Below, piece after piece: positions 17,934-25,899 of a stretch of DNA of 64,000 nucleotides. Position 1 is the stretch's first letter. The number at the start of each line of letters is the position of its first letter. The notes beneath the pieces are model-generated. The model saw nothing but the letters and a program-made list of their open reading frames with translations, did not search any database and was not told the origin of the DNA. Source of the stretch: Vreelandella titanicae BH1 (GTDB taxonomy: Bacteria; Pseudomonadota; Gammaproteobacteria; Pseudomonadales; Halomonadaceae); NCBI RefSeq assembly GCF_000336575.1, contig NZ_AOPO01000001.1, positions 496,001 to 560,000 on the forward strand, in the 5' to 3' direction. A program made the position numbers and the translations under genes.

Positions 17934-19283
17934 TTACCTAAGGCCGGCAACATACCACTCATCTTTAGCAAACCTAAGCCCTAGTTCATAAACAATATAC
18001 GCGCATAAAAATGTTGCAGGCGCTGAAAATCCAGCAATACCAGGAATGTTCATTATAATAATTCCGGTCATTGCTGCACTGAACCACGCCAGTAAACCGC
18101 AAGGATTAAAAGCGGGAATATTGGAGTTATCAAGTTCAACGTGACCTTTAAAACGATCTTGATAGGTTTTAGATAAAATATGAGCTAACGCAACACCGAC
18201 CCAAGCAACCACGAAGACACCTTGATAAGCTAACGCTTGAAGAATGTAGGAAAATACATCCGCCATCATGAGTACATATGCGATCACACCAATTAAACAA
18301 CCGGCAACGACCTTGGACATTTTTATGCCCGTAACCTTACGAATGAATGACTCAAAATTAACAGTAGCCAGATAGAAGTTAGCAGTATTTATGCGGCTCT
18401 GGGTTACCCATACCAACAGCAGCCCACCGACCCCCATTAATTCAAGCAGACCTAGCACTATAGAGGCTTCCGATAGGCCATCAGTAGGTATCATTGAATC
18501 TAGCAATATCCCTACGATGCCACTAAAAAGAAAGGTCATGGCATAGAATGGTATACCGAAAGTAATACGAGCGTGGAAGGATGTATCCTTTTCATGTCCA
18601 AATCGAGCGTAATCAAAGGTAAACATCATCAATACCCAAACACCCATATAGTAGGCAAAGGTATGCAACCACCCCCAAGGCGAAGCTCCGCCCTCAGGGA
18701 CACGTGTGATCCAACCGGAAGGGTAACCAAACTCGTTAATCGCCATACCAACAGCAATTAACATACCAATCACATATACAGGTAGTAGCACACCATTAAA
18801 CTTGTCGAGCCAATGTTGAACACTGCCAAAAATAAGTGCTATGCCAAAGATAACCACAATGCCTGTTGCTACCGCCATCGACATATTGCCACTCCATTCA
18901 GAGAGCACTAATGCCATAACATATCCTTCAAAAACAGCATAATAGAGGGCTGTTGCAAAAAATATTAGGGTGGCAACCACTGCACCAAAGTGGCCAAATA
19001 AAATCTTCGAAAAAAGCGCAACGGTTAAACCCGTTTTCATTGAATAGCGACTAATTACGCCGTTAATTATTCCATAAGCAATCACGGTTAGCACAATACC
19101 AATAAGTGCATTGGTTGTACCGTAAGCACGTGCCATCGCGGCCGCTACCACCATGTAAAAAATGGCGCTACAAACAGCCCACCATGCCATCATTAAGTTA
19201 ATACGTGGCATACGTCCTTCAGGAGGGACCGGCTGTTCGGAATAATCGAGGTCTTTTGCCTCTTTTTGGTTTTGGTGTGTCAT
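17934..19283 (-). CDS. NCS1-family permease (cytosine/hydantoin-type)
   Basis: The 449-aa protein has about 12 membrane segments and the purine-cytosine permease/NCS1 architecture, including a conserved segment around FTFDYARFGHEKD (about residue 225). It lies between hyuA and pxpC. NCS1 carriers import hydantoins, allantoin, cytosine or related cyclic amides by ion symport, so it is the natural uptake system for the substrate handled by the surrounding genes. The 236-bp AT-rich spacer before it (19284-19520) holds no visible gene. Confidence 0.82.
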   Translation of the reverse strand: MTHQNQKEAKDLDYSEQPVPPEGRMPRINLMMAWWAVCSAIFYMVVAAAMARAYGTTNALIGIVLTVIAYGIINGVISRYSMKTGLTVALFSKILFGHFGAVVATLIFFATALYYAVFEGYVMALVLSEWSGNMSMAVATGIVVIFGIALIFGSVQHWLDKFNGVLLPVYVIGMLIAVGMAINEFGYPSGWITRVPEGGASPWGWLHTFAYYMGVWVLMMFTFDYARFGHEKDTSFHARITFGIPFYAMTFLFSGIVGILLDSMIPTDGLSEASIVLGLLELMGVGGLLLVWVTQSRINTANFYLATVNFESFIRKVTGIKMSKVVAGCLIGVIAYVLMMADVFSYILQALAYQGVFVVAWVGVALAHILSKTYQDRFKGHVELDNSNIPAFNPCGLLAWFSAAMTGIIIMNIPGIAGFSAPATFLCAYIVYELGLRFAKDEWYVAGLR

Positions 19284-19520
19284 ATCACTTTCCTTTAATA
19301 GTTAGTTTTAGGCCCGGCAGCCGAAAAGCTTGCGCTTGGCGCATTTTTTGAAACGTGAACTGACGAACTTAAATATTATATTTATAGTAATTTTCTTATT
19401 TTTTATTCTGTTGAAAGCTAAAAAGATACATATCCACAATAGACTGTGTATCGGGTAAATGTTTGGCGTATGGTGCACTGTCACTTTACGTCAAGTGCAC
19501 CGAACCCCTTTTTTAGCGAA

Positions 19521-20492
19521 TCATGGCATTTGTCTTAAGCGCTCTAGTTCTTGCTGATAGCTAACACGTGCTGCTAACGCTTCTTCGAGGCTCACTTCGA
19601 CAAACCTAACCTTTTGGTGAGGTTGAATCTGTCCCACGGTATCCATATCGGCGCTGATCACCGTACCAATCATCGCGTAACCACCACCTGATACCGCATC
19701 GCGGTGCAAAATGATCGGTTCGCTTCCACTAGGAACCTGAATAGAACCAATTGGATAGCATGCATCAACAATATTAGATGGGTCATCACCCGCTCCAAAA
19801 GGAGGCTCCCGCTCGACAAAGTTAAGCGGGCTGCCGCCTTTCATTCGATAGCCAATACGATCGGCTTCCGAAGCTACTGACCAGTCCTCCTCATAAAAAA
19901 GCGCATGGCTTTCCGGCATCAAGCGATGAGCATATAGGCCTGGTATCACCCGTAATTGATAGTGCTTGGAAAACTCAGGAAGTAATGTACCGGGAAGACA
20001 ACGCCCTAGCGTTGCATAACCATGGGCAGGCAGAATGTGCAATACATCGCCTGCTTGCAGATTACGGCCGTTCAATCCTCCAAGCGAGCCCAGGGTGTAA
20101 GTGCTCCGGCTCCCTAACCGCTCTGGCACATCAATGCCACCTTCAATCGCCAGATACAGGCGCGCTCCGGCCTTGACGAAATCAAAGCTCAGCGTTGCGT
20201 CCGCTGGTACCTCGAAGACCTCATTCAAGGGCCTGGCCTCGCCGTTAACGCGGGGCGTCATCTCAGCGCCACAGGCGACAACCTTACGCGCCTCGTTAAA
20301 GCGCAATTCTGGGCCCATCAGCGCACATTCGATCACGGCGGCACCTTCCGGATTACCGAGCAGCAGGTTGGCGGCAATCAAGGAGCGCTGATCCATGCCG
20401 CCTGACGGAGGGATACCCAAGTGGTACTTCCCTTCGCGCCCTTTATCCTGAATCGACGAAGCCAGACCAGGCTTAATGACTTCAATGCTCAT
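19521..20492 (-). CDS. pxpC: 5-oxoprolinase subunit C / biotin-dependent carboxyltransferase-like protein
   Basis: The 323-aa protein carries the carboxyltransferase AHS2 fold of PxpC/KipA. Conserved pieces are SIQDKGREGKYHLGIPPSGGMDQRS at the N-terminus (about residues 12-36) and HRDAVSGGGYAMIGTVI in the C-terminal third. The start at 20492 (MSIEVIKPG) has a GGAGG site 7 bp upstream and overlaps pxpB by 11 bp; an ATG 63 bp further upstream lies inside pxpB and is rejected. With PxpB and PxpA it forms the prokaryotic 5-oxoprolinase, which hydrolyses 5-oxoproline to glutamate with ATP. Confidence 0.88.
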   Translation of the reverse strand: MSIEVIKPGLASSIQDKGREGKYHLGIPPSGGMDQRSLIAANLLLGNPEGAAVIECALMGPELRFNEARKVVACGAEMTPRVNGEARPLNEVFEVPADATLSFDFVKAGARLYLAIEGGIDVPERLGSRSTYTLGSLGGLNGRNLQAGDVLHILPAHGYATLGRCLPGTLLPEFSKHYQLRVIPGLYAHRLMPESHALFYEEDWSVASEADRIGYRMKGGSPLNFVEREPPFGAGDDPSNIVDACYPIGSIQVPSGSEPIILHRDAVSGGGYAMIGTVISADMDTVGQIQPHQKVRFVEVSLEEALAARVSYQQELERLRQMP

Positions 20493-21378
20493 ACAGTACC
20501 TCCTTAACACGACGTGCGTAGCCATCTGGATCTTGTGAAAAAGCATCAAGATCAAAGGTGAACGATGCTACCCGTGGCTTGAAATCCCCCTTTTCTGCTG
20601 CAGACAACAGGGCGTCGTATTCCTCACGGTCTATAGCACGATGCTTTACGATGTCGCCCGGCCGGAAATAAATCATCGAATCATCAATATGCGGCTGATC
20701 GCCTGCGGGGTCGTAGATAGGCATAGGGGTGACCCCAAACATCTGATAGCCACCGGCGCCACGCACCGAATAAATCACACTGAAGCACCCGCCGATACCC
20801 ACCGTCTGCTTGGGTGTATCTGTACGAGGGCGCAGGTATTTAGGCACCTGGATTTGGCGCTCTCGCGGTACCATCTGATACATAAAGGGCAAGCCTGCAA
20901 CAAACCCCACCATAGAAACAAACCAGGACGTTGAGCTATGTGCTTCAATGAAAGCGTCGACACTGTCGTAGCCGTTGATACGGGCTGCGTATTCCAGGTC
21001 TGTACTGGAAGGGTCCTGATGATGGTCACGAAAACGCATCAGGGTTTCATAGGTCCAGGGGTCGTTGTACAGCACGGGCACTTCTATCACTCGGGTTTCA
21101 AGGGTACGCACTTGCTGGGTCGACACCTCACGATCCAACGACTCCAACGTTTCCTGCAACTGGCCTGCAGATATGACATCAGGGTTATAGCGTACTTGAT
21201 AGGACGCGTTTGCCGGGCAGATCTCAACGATTCCCGGCAGGGCCATGTCACGTAGCCGCTGGGTGATTGAAATTGAGCGAAAGAATGCCTCAAGGGTCAT
21301 TTCTTCATTCAGCTCAACAAACAAGAACTCATCACCCGCCTGACTATAACGGGCTGTGGTTGTCATCTCATTGCTCAT
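20482..21378 (-). CDS. pxpB: 5-oxoprolinase subunit B / allophanate hydrolase subunit 1-like protein
   Basis: The 298-aa protein matches the AHS1/KipI family, including GIVEICPANASYQVRY near the N-terminus and FVAGLPFMYQM followed by a GIGG(C)FSVIYSVRGAGGYQMFGVTP segment toward the C-terminus. It is longer than the compact PxpB of E. coli (about 218 aa), mainly through a linker between the two halves. The start at 21378 has an AGGAGGT ribosome site; it overlaps the biotin carboxylase gene by 11 bp and pxpC by 11 bp. It partners with PxpC and PxpA. Confidence 0.85.
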   Translation of the reverse strand: MSNEMTTTARYSQAGDEFLFVELNEEMTLEAFFRSISITQRLRDMALPGIVEICPANASYQVRYNPDVISAGQLQETLESLDREVSTQQVRTLETRVIEVPVLYNDPWTYETLMRFRDHHQDPSSTDLEYAARINGYDSVDAFIEAHSSTSWFVSMVGFVAGLPFMYQMVPRERQIQVPKYLRPRTDTPKQTVGIGGCFSVIYSVRGAGGYQMFGVTPMPIYDPAGDQPHIDDSMIYFRPGDIVKHRAIDREEYDALLSAAEKGDFKPRVASFTFDLDAFSQDPDGYARRVKEVLYEH

Positions 21379-22756
21379 CGATGACCTCCTTCGCATGGAC
21401 GTGACTTGACGCTGGCTCGGCAAGCCAACGCTCCAGAAAGGTCGTATCTATAGCCCCTTCCTTAACCTGGGGGTCTTCGACTAGGCGGCGATGCAGGCTT
21501 GCAGTGGTGGAAAATCCTTCAAGCTGGAACTCATCTAGCGCACGGCCAGCACGCTTCAATGCGCATTCGCGATCTTCATCCCAAACAATGAGCTTGGCCA
21601 CTAGGGAGTCATAAAATGGAGGCATTTTGTAGCCTTCGTACAGGCCGCTATCGATACGGATACCCGGCCCAGCTGGCCAAATTAGCCTTTTTACCGTACC
21701 TGGAGAGGGGAAAAAGTCCCGCTCAGGATCTTCTGCATTAATACGCATTTCGATGGCCCACCCCTTCAGACTAATGTCCGATTGCGTCATTCGCAGTGCC
21801 TGGCCACAGGCCAGACGGATCATTTCCCTGACCAGGTCAACGCCGGTTATCATCTCCGTGACTGGATGCTCGACCTGGATTCGCGTATTCATCTCGATGA
21901 AAAAGAATTCACCTGTGGTGTCATCAAAAAGGTACTCCAACGTACCGGCCCCTACGTAGCCCACATGTTCGGTAAGCGCTACGGCAGATTCACAAAGCGC
22001 TTTGCGAGTGGCGCTATCGAGCGCTGAGGATGGAGCCTCTTCAAATACTTTCTGGCGGCGGCGTTGCAATGAGCACTCGCGTTCGAAAAAGTGGACGGCA
22101 CGCTTTCCATCACCTAATACCTGAACCTCAATATGTCGTGCGCTAGAAATAAAACGCTCCAAATATACACGCCCATCACCGAAGGACGCCTGTGCTTCGG
22201 CCTGTGCCAGTGGCAACTGCTTGCCCAAGGCATCCCTATCTTCGGCAATGCGAATACCACGCCCACCGCCGCCTGCGGCAGCCTTGATCAGCAGCGGAAA
22301 GCCGACGCTCTCGACAACCGCTAATGCGTCGTCCAGACCCTTGACCGCATGGGGGGAACCCGGCACCACAGGAACACCCGCTTCAATCGCCGTCTGGCGA
22401 GCCATTGCCTTGTCGCCCATGCGTGCAATGATTTCAGCATCAGGGCCAATAAAGACCATGCCAGCCTCTTTGACCGCTCGAGCAAAATCAGCACTTTCAG
22501 ATAGAAAACCGTAGCCAGGATGTACGGCATCCGCCTGACAGGCCTTTGCCGCTTCGATGATGGCGGGAATATTGAGATAGCTTTTGGAGGCCTGCGCTGG
22601 GCCAATGCAGACAGCTTCATCTGCCCGCTGAACGGCAAGTGTGTCCGTGTCTGCCTCGCTATGAGCAATAATACTGACAAGACCAGACTCTTGTGCCGCT
22701 CGAACAATTCTTAATGCTATCTCGCCACGATTAACGATCAGCAGTCGACGAATCAT
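21368..22756 (-). CDS. Biotin carboxylase subunit (AccC-like) dedicated to the Pxp module
   Basis: The 462-aa protein has the biotin carboxylase order: N-terminal RRLLIVNRGEIALRI, the glycine-rich ATP-grasp loop AAAGGGGRGIR near residue 160, and FIEMNTRIQVEHPVTE near 290, containing the catalytic glutamate and arginines. It charges the biotin carrier encoded immediately upstream (ATGA overlap at 22753-22756) with CO2. Because it is inside the pxp operon it is probably not the housekeeping acetyl-CoA carboxylase subunit. A carboxylated intermediate in cyclic-amide breakdown, as in urea amidolyase, is a plausible inference. Confidence 0.9.
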   Translation of the reverse strand: MIRRLLIVNRGEIALRIVRAAQESGLVSIIAHSEADTDTLAVQRADEAVCIGPAQASKSYLNIPAIIEAAKACQADAVHPGYGFLSESADFARAVKEAGMVFIGPDAEIIARMGDKAMARQTAIEAGVPVVPGSPHAVKGLDDALAVVESVGFPLLIKAAAGGGGRGIRIAEDRDALGKQLPLAQAEAQASFGDGRVYLERFISSARHIEVQVLGDGKRAVHFFERECSLQRRRQKVFEEAPSSALDSATRKALCESAVALTEHVGYVGAGTLEYLFDDTTGEFFFIEMNTRIQVEHPVTEMITGVDLVREMIRLACGQALRMTQSDISLKGWAIEMRINAEDPERDFFPSPGTVKRLIWPAGPGIRIDSGLYEGYKMPPFYDSLVAKLIVWDEDRECALKRAGRALDEFQLEGFSTTASLHRRLVEDPQVKEGAIDTTFLERWLAEPASSHVHAKEVIDEQ

Positions 22757-23001
22757 TCGTTCATCTCCATGGTTGCAATTACATCACCAGCCTCAAGAAC
22801 TGTTTCGTTGTCGACTGAAAAATGTAGCAGCGTTCCAGAAACTTCTGCCTTGAGCTCCACAAACTGTTTCATGACCTCAATTAAGCCAATAACATCGCCC
22901 ACTTGAACCACTTGACCTTCCTCAACATAGACGGGGGCATCTGGAGAAGATTTGCGGTAGAACACACCGGGGAAAGGGGCTTGAATCTCTGGTTTTGTCA
23001 T
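22753..23001 (-). CDS. Biotin carboxyl carrier protein, short form
   Basis: The 82-aa protein is a lone biotinyl domain. It has the biotinylation motif EVMKQF with the target lysine at residue 45, preceded by a PGVFYRKSSP strand. It lacks the proline/alanine-rich N-terminal half of AccB. It is overlapped by the biotin carboxylase gene and sits 71 bp downstream of pxpA, so it belongs to the same transcript. The carrier would shuttle the carboxyl group to the PxpB/PxpC carboxyltransferase-like pair. Confidence 0.88.
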   Translation of the reverse strand: MTKPEIQAPFPGVFYRKSSPDAPVYVEEGQVVQVGDVIGLIEVMKQFVELKAEVSGTLLHFSVDNETVLEAGDVIATMEMNE

Positions 23002-23072
23002 TATTCAACTCCTGTGAATTATCGTAATTTAAGTACGCCCAAAGTGAGCACATGGACGTGATGCTAATTTAC

Positions 23073-23831
23073 TTAAGGTTTAGCTACCGTAATTCCTGCG
23101 TCGTCAAGCACCTCGCGCACGGCCTTAACCAGTGAGAAGGCTCCTGGGGTATCACTGTGAATACAGACGGACTGGAACTTAACGGCTACCTGCTGACCGC
23201 TGTCCGCTTCAACCTTTCCCTCCTGGCAGGCGCGTAGTACCTTTTGCGCCACCTGCTGCGGGTCTAGGCGCTGCACCTTGCGCACGAAAACAATACTGCC
23301 CTCATCGTTGTAGCCACGATCTGCATAGAACTCATGCACTCTCGGCAGGCCAGCACTTTCAGCCGCTTTATCAATGGCGGAGCCCGCCAGACAATAAACA
23401 GGCAGAGTGGGAGCGACTGTTACGAGCGCAGCACTCAGTTTTTCGGCAAACTCCACATCTTGCGCTGCATGCATAAATAGCGCGCCGTGAAGTTTGAAGT
23501 GATTCACCTCCAAGCCTTCCAGGCAGGCAAGCTCTCGAAATGCACCCAACTGGTAAATCGCGTCATTCACTAGTTCATCGGCTGATGCCAAGATGGGGCG
23601 TCGTCCAAAACCGACCAGATCACGAAATCCTGGGTGAACTCCTACGCTTACCCCATGACGAGATGCTAGGCGAAGCGTTTCTACCATGGTGGAGGGGTCA
23701 CCAGCATGAAAGCCTGCCGCGATATTGGCAGAACTGATCAATGGCATAATGTCAGGGTCAACCCCGTCACCAATTGTCCATGCACCAAAGCTCTCTCCCA
23801 TATCTGCATTCAGATCAATCGTCGTTGTCAT
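23073..23831 (-). CDS. pxpA: 5-oxoprolinase subunit A (LamB/YcsF family)
   Basis: The 252-aa protein begins TTTIDLNADMGESFGAW, the LamB/YcsF signature, followed by SSANIAAGFHAGDP and VGVHPGFRDLVGFGRR, which supply the metal/substrate-site histidines of this barrel. Length equals the family norm. It is the first gene of the operon pxpA-BCCP-biotin carboxylase-pxpB-pxpC, all on the minus strand and tightly packed after the carrier gene. A LysR gene is divergent from it at 112 bp. Confidence 0.92.
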   Translation of the reverse strand: MTTTIDLNADMGESFGAWTIGDGVDPDIMPLISSANIAAGFHAGDPSTMVETLRLASRHGVSVGVHPGFRDLVGFGRRPILASADELVNDAIYQLGAFRELACLEGLEVNHFKLHGALFMHAAQDVEFAEKLSAALVTVAPTLPVYCLAGSAIDKAAESAGLPRVHEFYADRGYNDEGSIVFVRKVQRLDPQQVAQKVLRACQEGKVEADSGQQVAVKFQSVCIHSDTPGAFSLVKAVREVLDDAGITVAKP

Positions 23832-23942
23832 GTAGTCTCTCCTTAGGACTTCCTTTCATTAATGGCAGCTAAGCAGAGATATTGATAATATTAATTTTTG
23901 TAGAGTGTTATCAAAAAATCCGAATGCTGTAGGTAGTTCGAT

Positions 23943-24845
23943 ATGTCTCGAGATCTTTCGCTCCGTAAACTTCGTTACTTTTTAGCCGTTGCTAAGAGTG
24001 GTCGTGTCACCCAGGCTGCCATTGATTTGAATGTCTCCCAGTCCTCGATCACTACTGGGGTAAGGGAAATTGAAGATCAGGTAGGTGTAGCACTGTTTCG
24101 ACGCACTAGCCGTGGAATGCTACTCACTCGCGAAGGCACGCGTTTTTTGCAGCGTGTCAACTATGCTTTCCAAGCGCTTGATGATGCCTTTGATAGCTTG
24201 CAAGATACTCACACCAAGTTGGAAGGCAACTTGCGGTTAGCTATGACCTACACCGTGGCAGGCTATTTTCTTCCGCCACTGTTAGCGCAATTCCAACGCC
24301 GTTACCCAGGGATAAAGCTTCAGTTAAGCGAGGTATCAAGACCCGAAATTGAACAAGGTTTAAAGTCAGGAGAGTATGATCTGGCAATTTTTTTAACATC
24401 CAATATTGAACATCATCATTGGTTAGAAAAGATGACGTTGACCAAATCTCGTCGACGGCTCTGGGTTGCCAGTCATCATGAACTACTGAACAAGGGAAAA
24501 CTTTCTCTGAAAGATATCGCCCACCATCCCTATATCATGTTGACTGTGGACGAAGCGGATCAAACAGCTCTCAAATACTGGAAACCTGAGGGAGTCTCCC
24601 CAAATATAATGTTTCAAACATCCTCAGTGGAAGCAGTTCGAAGCATGGTAGCTAATGGAACAGGGATTACTATCCTCTCCGACATGGTCTATCGGCCATG
24701 GTCGCTTGATGGTAAAAGGATCGAGCATATCGAACTCAGCAGTGCAATTCCCTCGATGGAAATAGGAATTTCGTGGCCTAAAAATAGGCCACTAAGCACA
24801 CCTGCTAAAGTGTTTTGCAATTTAGCGGAAATGCTCCTTGGATAA
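23943..24845 (+). CDS. LysR family regulator divergent from the pxp operon
   Basis: The 300-aa protein has an N-terminal winged helix (about residues 5-65; LRKLRYFLAVAKSG and AAIDLNVSQSSITTGVREIE) and a periplasmic-binding-like effector domain. Its position head to head with pxpA is the standard LysR arrangement for controlling that operon and itself. The 111-bp spacer contains an AT-rich near-palindrome (ATATTGATAATATT, about 23878-23891) that could be its binding site. The effector may be 5-oxoproline or the related cyclic amide. Confidence 0.88.
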   Translation: MSRDLSLRKLRYFLAVAKSGRVTQAAIDLNVSQSSITTGVREIEDQVGVALFRRTSRGMLLTREGTRFLQRVNYAFQALDDAFDSLQDTHTKLEGNLRLAMTYTVAGYFLPPLLAQFQRRYPGIKLQLSEVSRPEIEQGLKSGEYDLAIFLTSNIEHHHWLEKMTLTKSRRRLWVASHHELLNKGKLSLKDIAHHPYIMLTVDEADQTALKYWKPEGVSPNIMFQTSSVEAVRSMVANGTGITILSDMVYRPWSLDGKRIEHIELSSAIPSMEIGISWPKNRPLSTPAKVFCNLAEMLLG

Positions 24846-25239
24846 CCGTTAAAAATTAAAATTAAGATAGGATTAGTATGGTATAACCTACATTTTTATA
24901 AATTATAAAATTCTCGCTTTATTAAATTACCACAGCAACTTTATATCACTCGACAGGTACGGGAGAGACATGGTGTTTCATACACAGTATTGCTATTTAT
25001 ATTTTCAGCACCAATTTCCTCACACTGTGAACCAATATGAAATGTTTAAAATTCTTTGGCCCTAATCCTATATTACCTAGTACAGATATAAAATAATAAA
25101 AGCGTCTAATTCGGTTTTTAGCTTCGTTACGGAAATTTTTTTCATGAACTGATGTTATTGGGGACTGATGAGCCGACAAAAAATCAAAAATTCTAAGTAT
25201 TGCACTCAGCTCAGTTAAGGCCAATGGCTTTTAAGCAGA
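24846..25239. other. Intergenic region without a recognisable gene
   Basis: This 394-bp AT-rich stretch separates the convergent LysR and MarR genes. A 75-codon minus-strand frame (24997-25224) has no recognisable family, biased composition and no ribosome site. I see no clear hairpin terminator or RNA gene. Confidence 0.5.
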
Positions 25240-25740
25240 TTACTTATCTGGATTGGCTGGTAACCTGGGCAAACCTCCAAGACGTATAGGTACACGACTC
25301 AAGTGGTTGTTGCTGTCAGCAATACGCTTCAGCAGCGAGCAAAGCACTTCCTGTTCGTTCTCGTTCAAAGGGGCAAGAATCTCCTTCTGCACCTCGGCAA
25401 CTGCTGATTCAGAGTCGTTGCGAAGTTGCTCTCCCTGTTCGGTGAGACTGACAAACATTGATCGCCGATCCTCTGGATTTCGGCGTCGATTGACAAGGCC
25501 GCGCTCTTCCAGCTTACGAACCACCACAGCTATAGTATTGCGATCTAAGGCGGTGTAACCGCCCAGGGTGATCTGGTCGACCGGGCCCATTTCCTCGAGC
25601 GCACAGAGTATAATGTACTGCAATTGAGTAAGGTTGCTTGCCTCGCACTTGCGCAGAAATATTGCAACACTGATCTGGTGGCAGCGCCGAAGTAGGTTAC
25701 CTGGCAGCACGTTTGCATCGGAGAGCGGGGTTCCGGCCAT
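25240..25740 (-). CDS. MarR family regulator (MobR-like)
   Basis: The 166-aa protein has the MarR winged-helix core: LTQLQYIILCALEEMGPVDQ, TLGGYTALDRNTIAVVVRKLEERGLV (recognition helix) and the wing RRRNPEDRRSMFVSLTEQG. It lies 159 bp downstream of the flavin monooxygenase on the same strand. In Comamonas a MarR protein (MobR) represses the 3-hydroxybenzoate hydroxylase gene mobA and is relieved by 3-hydroxybenzoate, so a similar role is likely here. Gene order differs from the divergent arrangement known for mobR/mobA. Confidence 0.85.
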   Translation of the reverse strand: MAGTPLSDANVLPGNLLRRCHQISVAIFLRKCEASNLTQLQYIILCALEEMGPVDQITLGGYTALDRNTIAVVVRKLEERGLVNRRRNPEDRRSMFVSLTEQGEQLRNDSESAVAEVQKEILAPLNENEQEVLCSLLKRIADSNNHLSRVPIRLGGLPRLPANPDK

Positions 25741-25899
25741 GTTCTCGCTTTTACTCAGTAGTGAATGAAAAAAGCCATGACCGTTAATGAGGCACGGCTG
25801 CTATTCAATGGAATTGTCAGTTGTACATTCTATCCAGTGAGATATATGCACGGTATAACAGCGTTCTCGACTTTAGCGAGCCCGTCAGCGTAGTGTAAG

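Noticed and set aside
24997..25224. 75-codon minus-strand frame between LysR and MarR genes
   Set aside because: No ribosome site, no family resemblance, and situated in a convergent AT-rich spacer.
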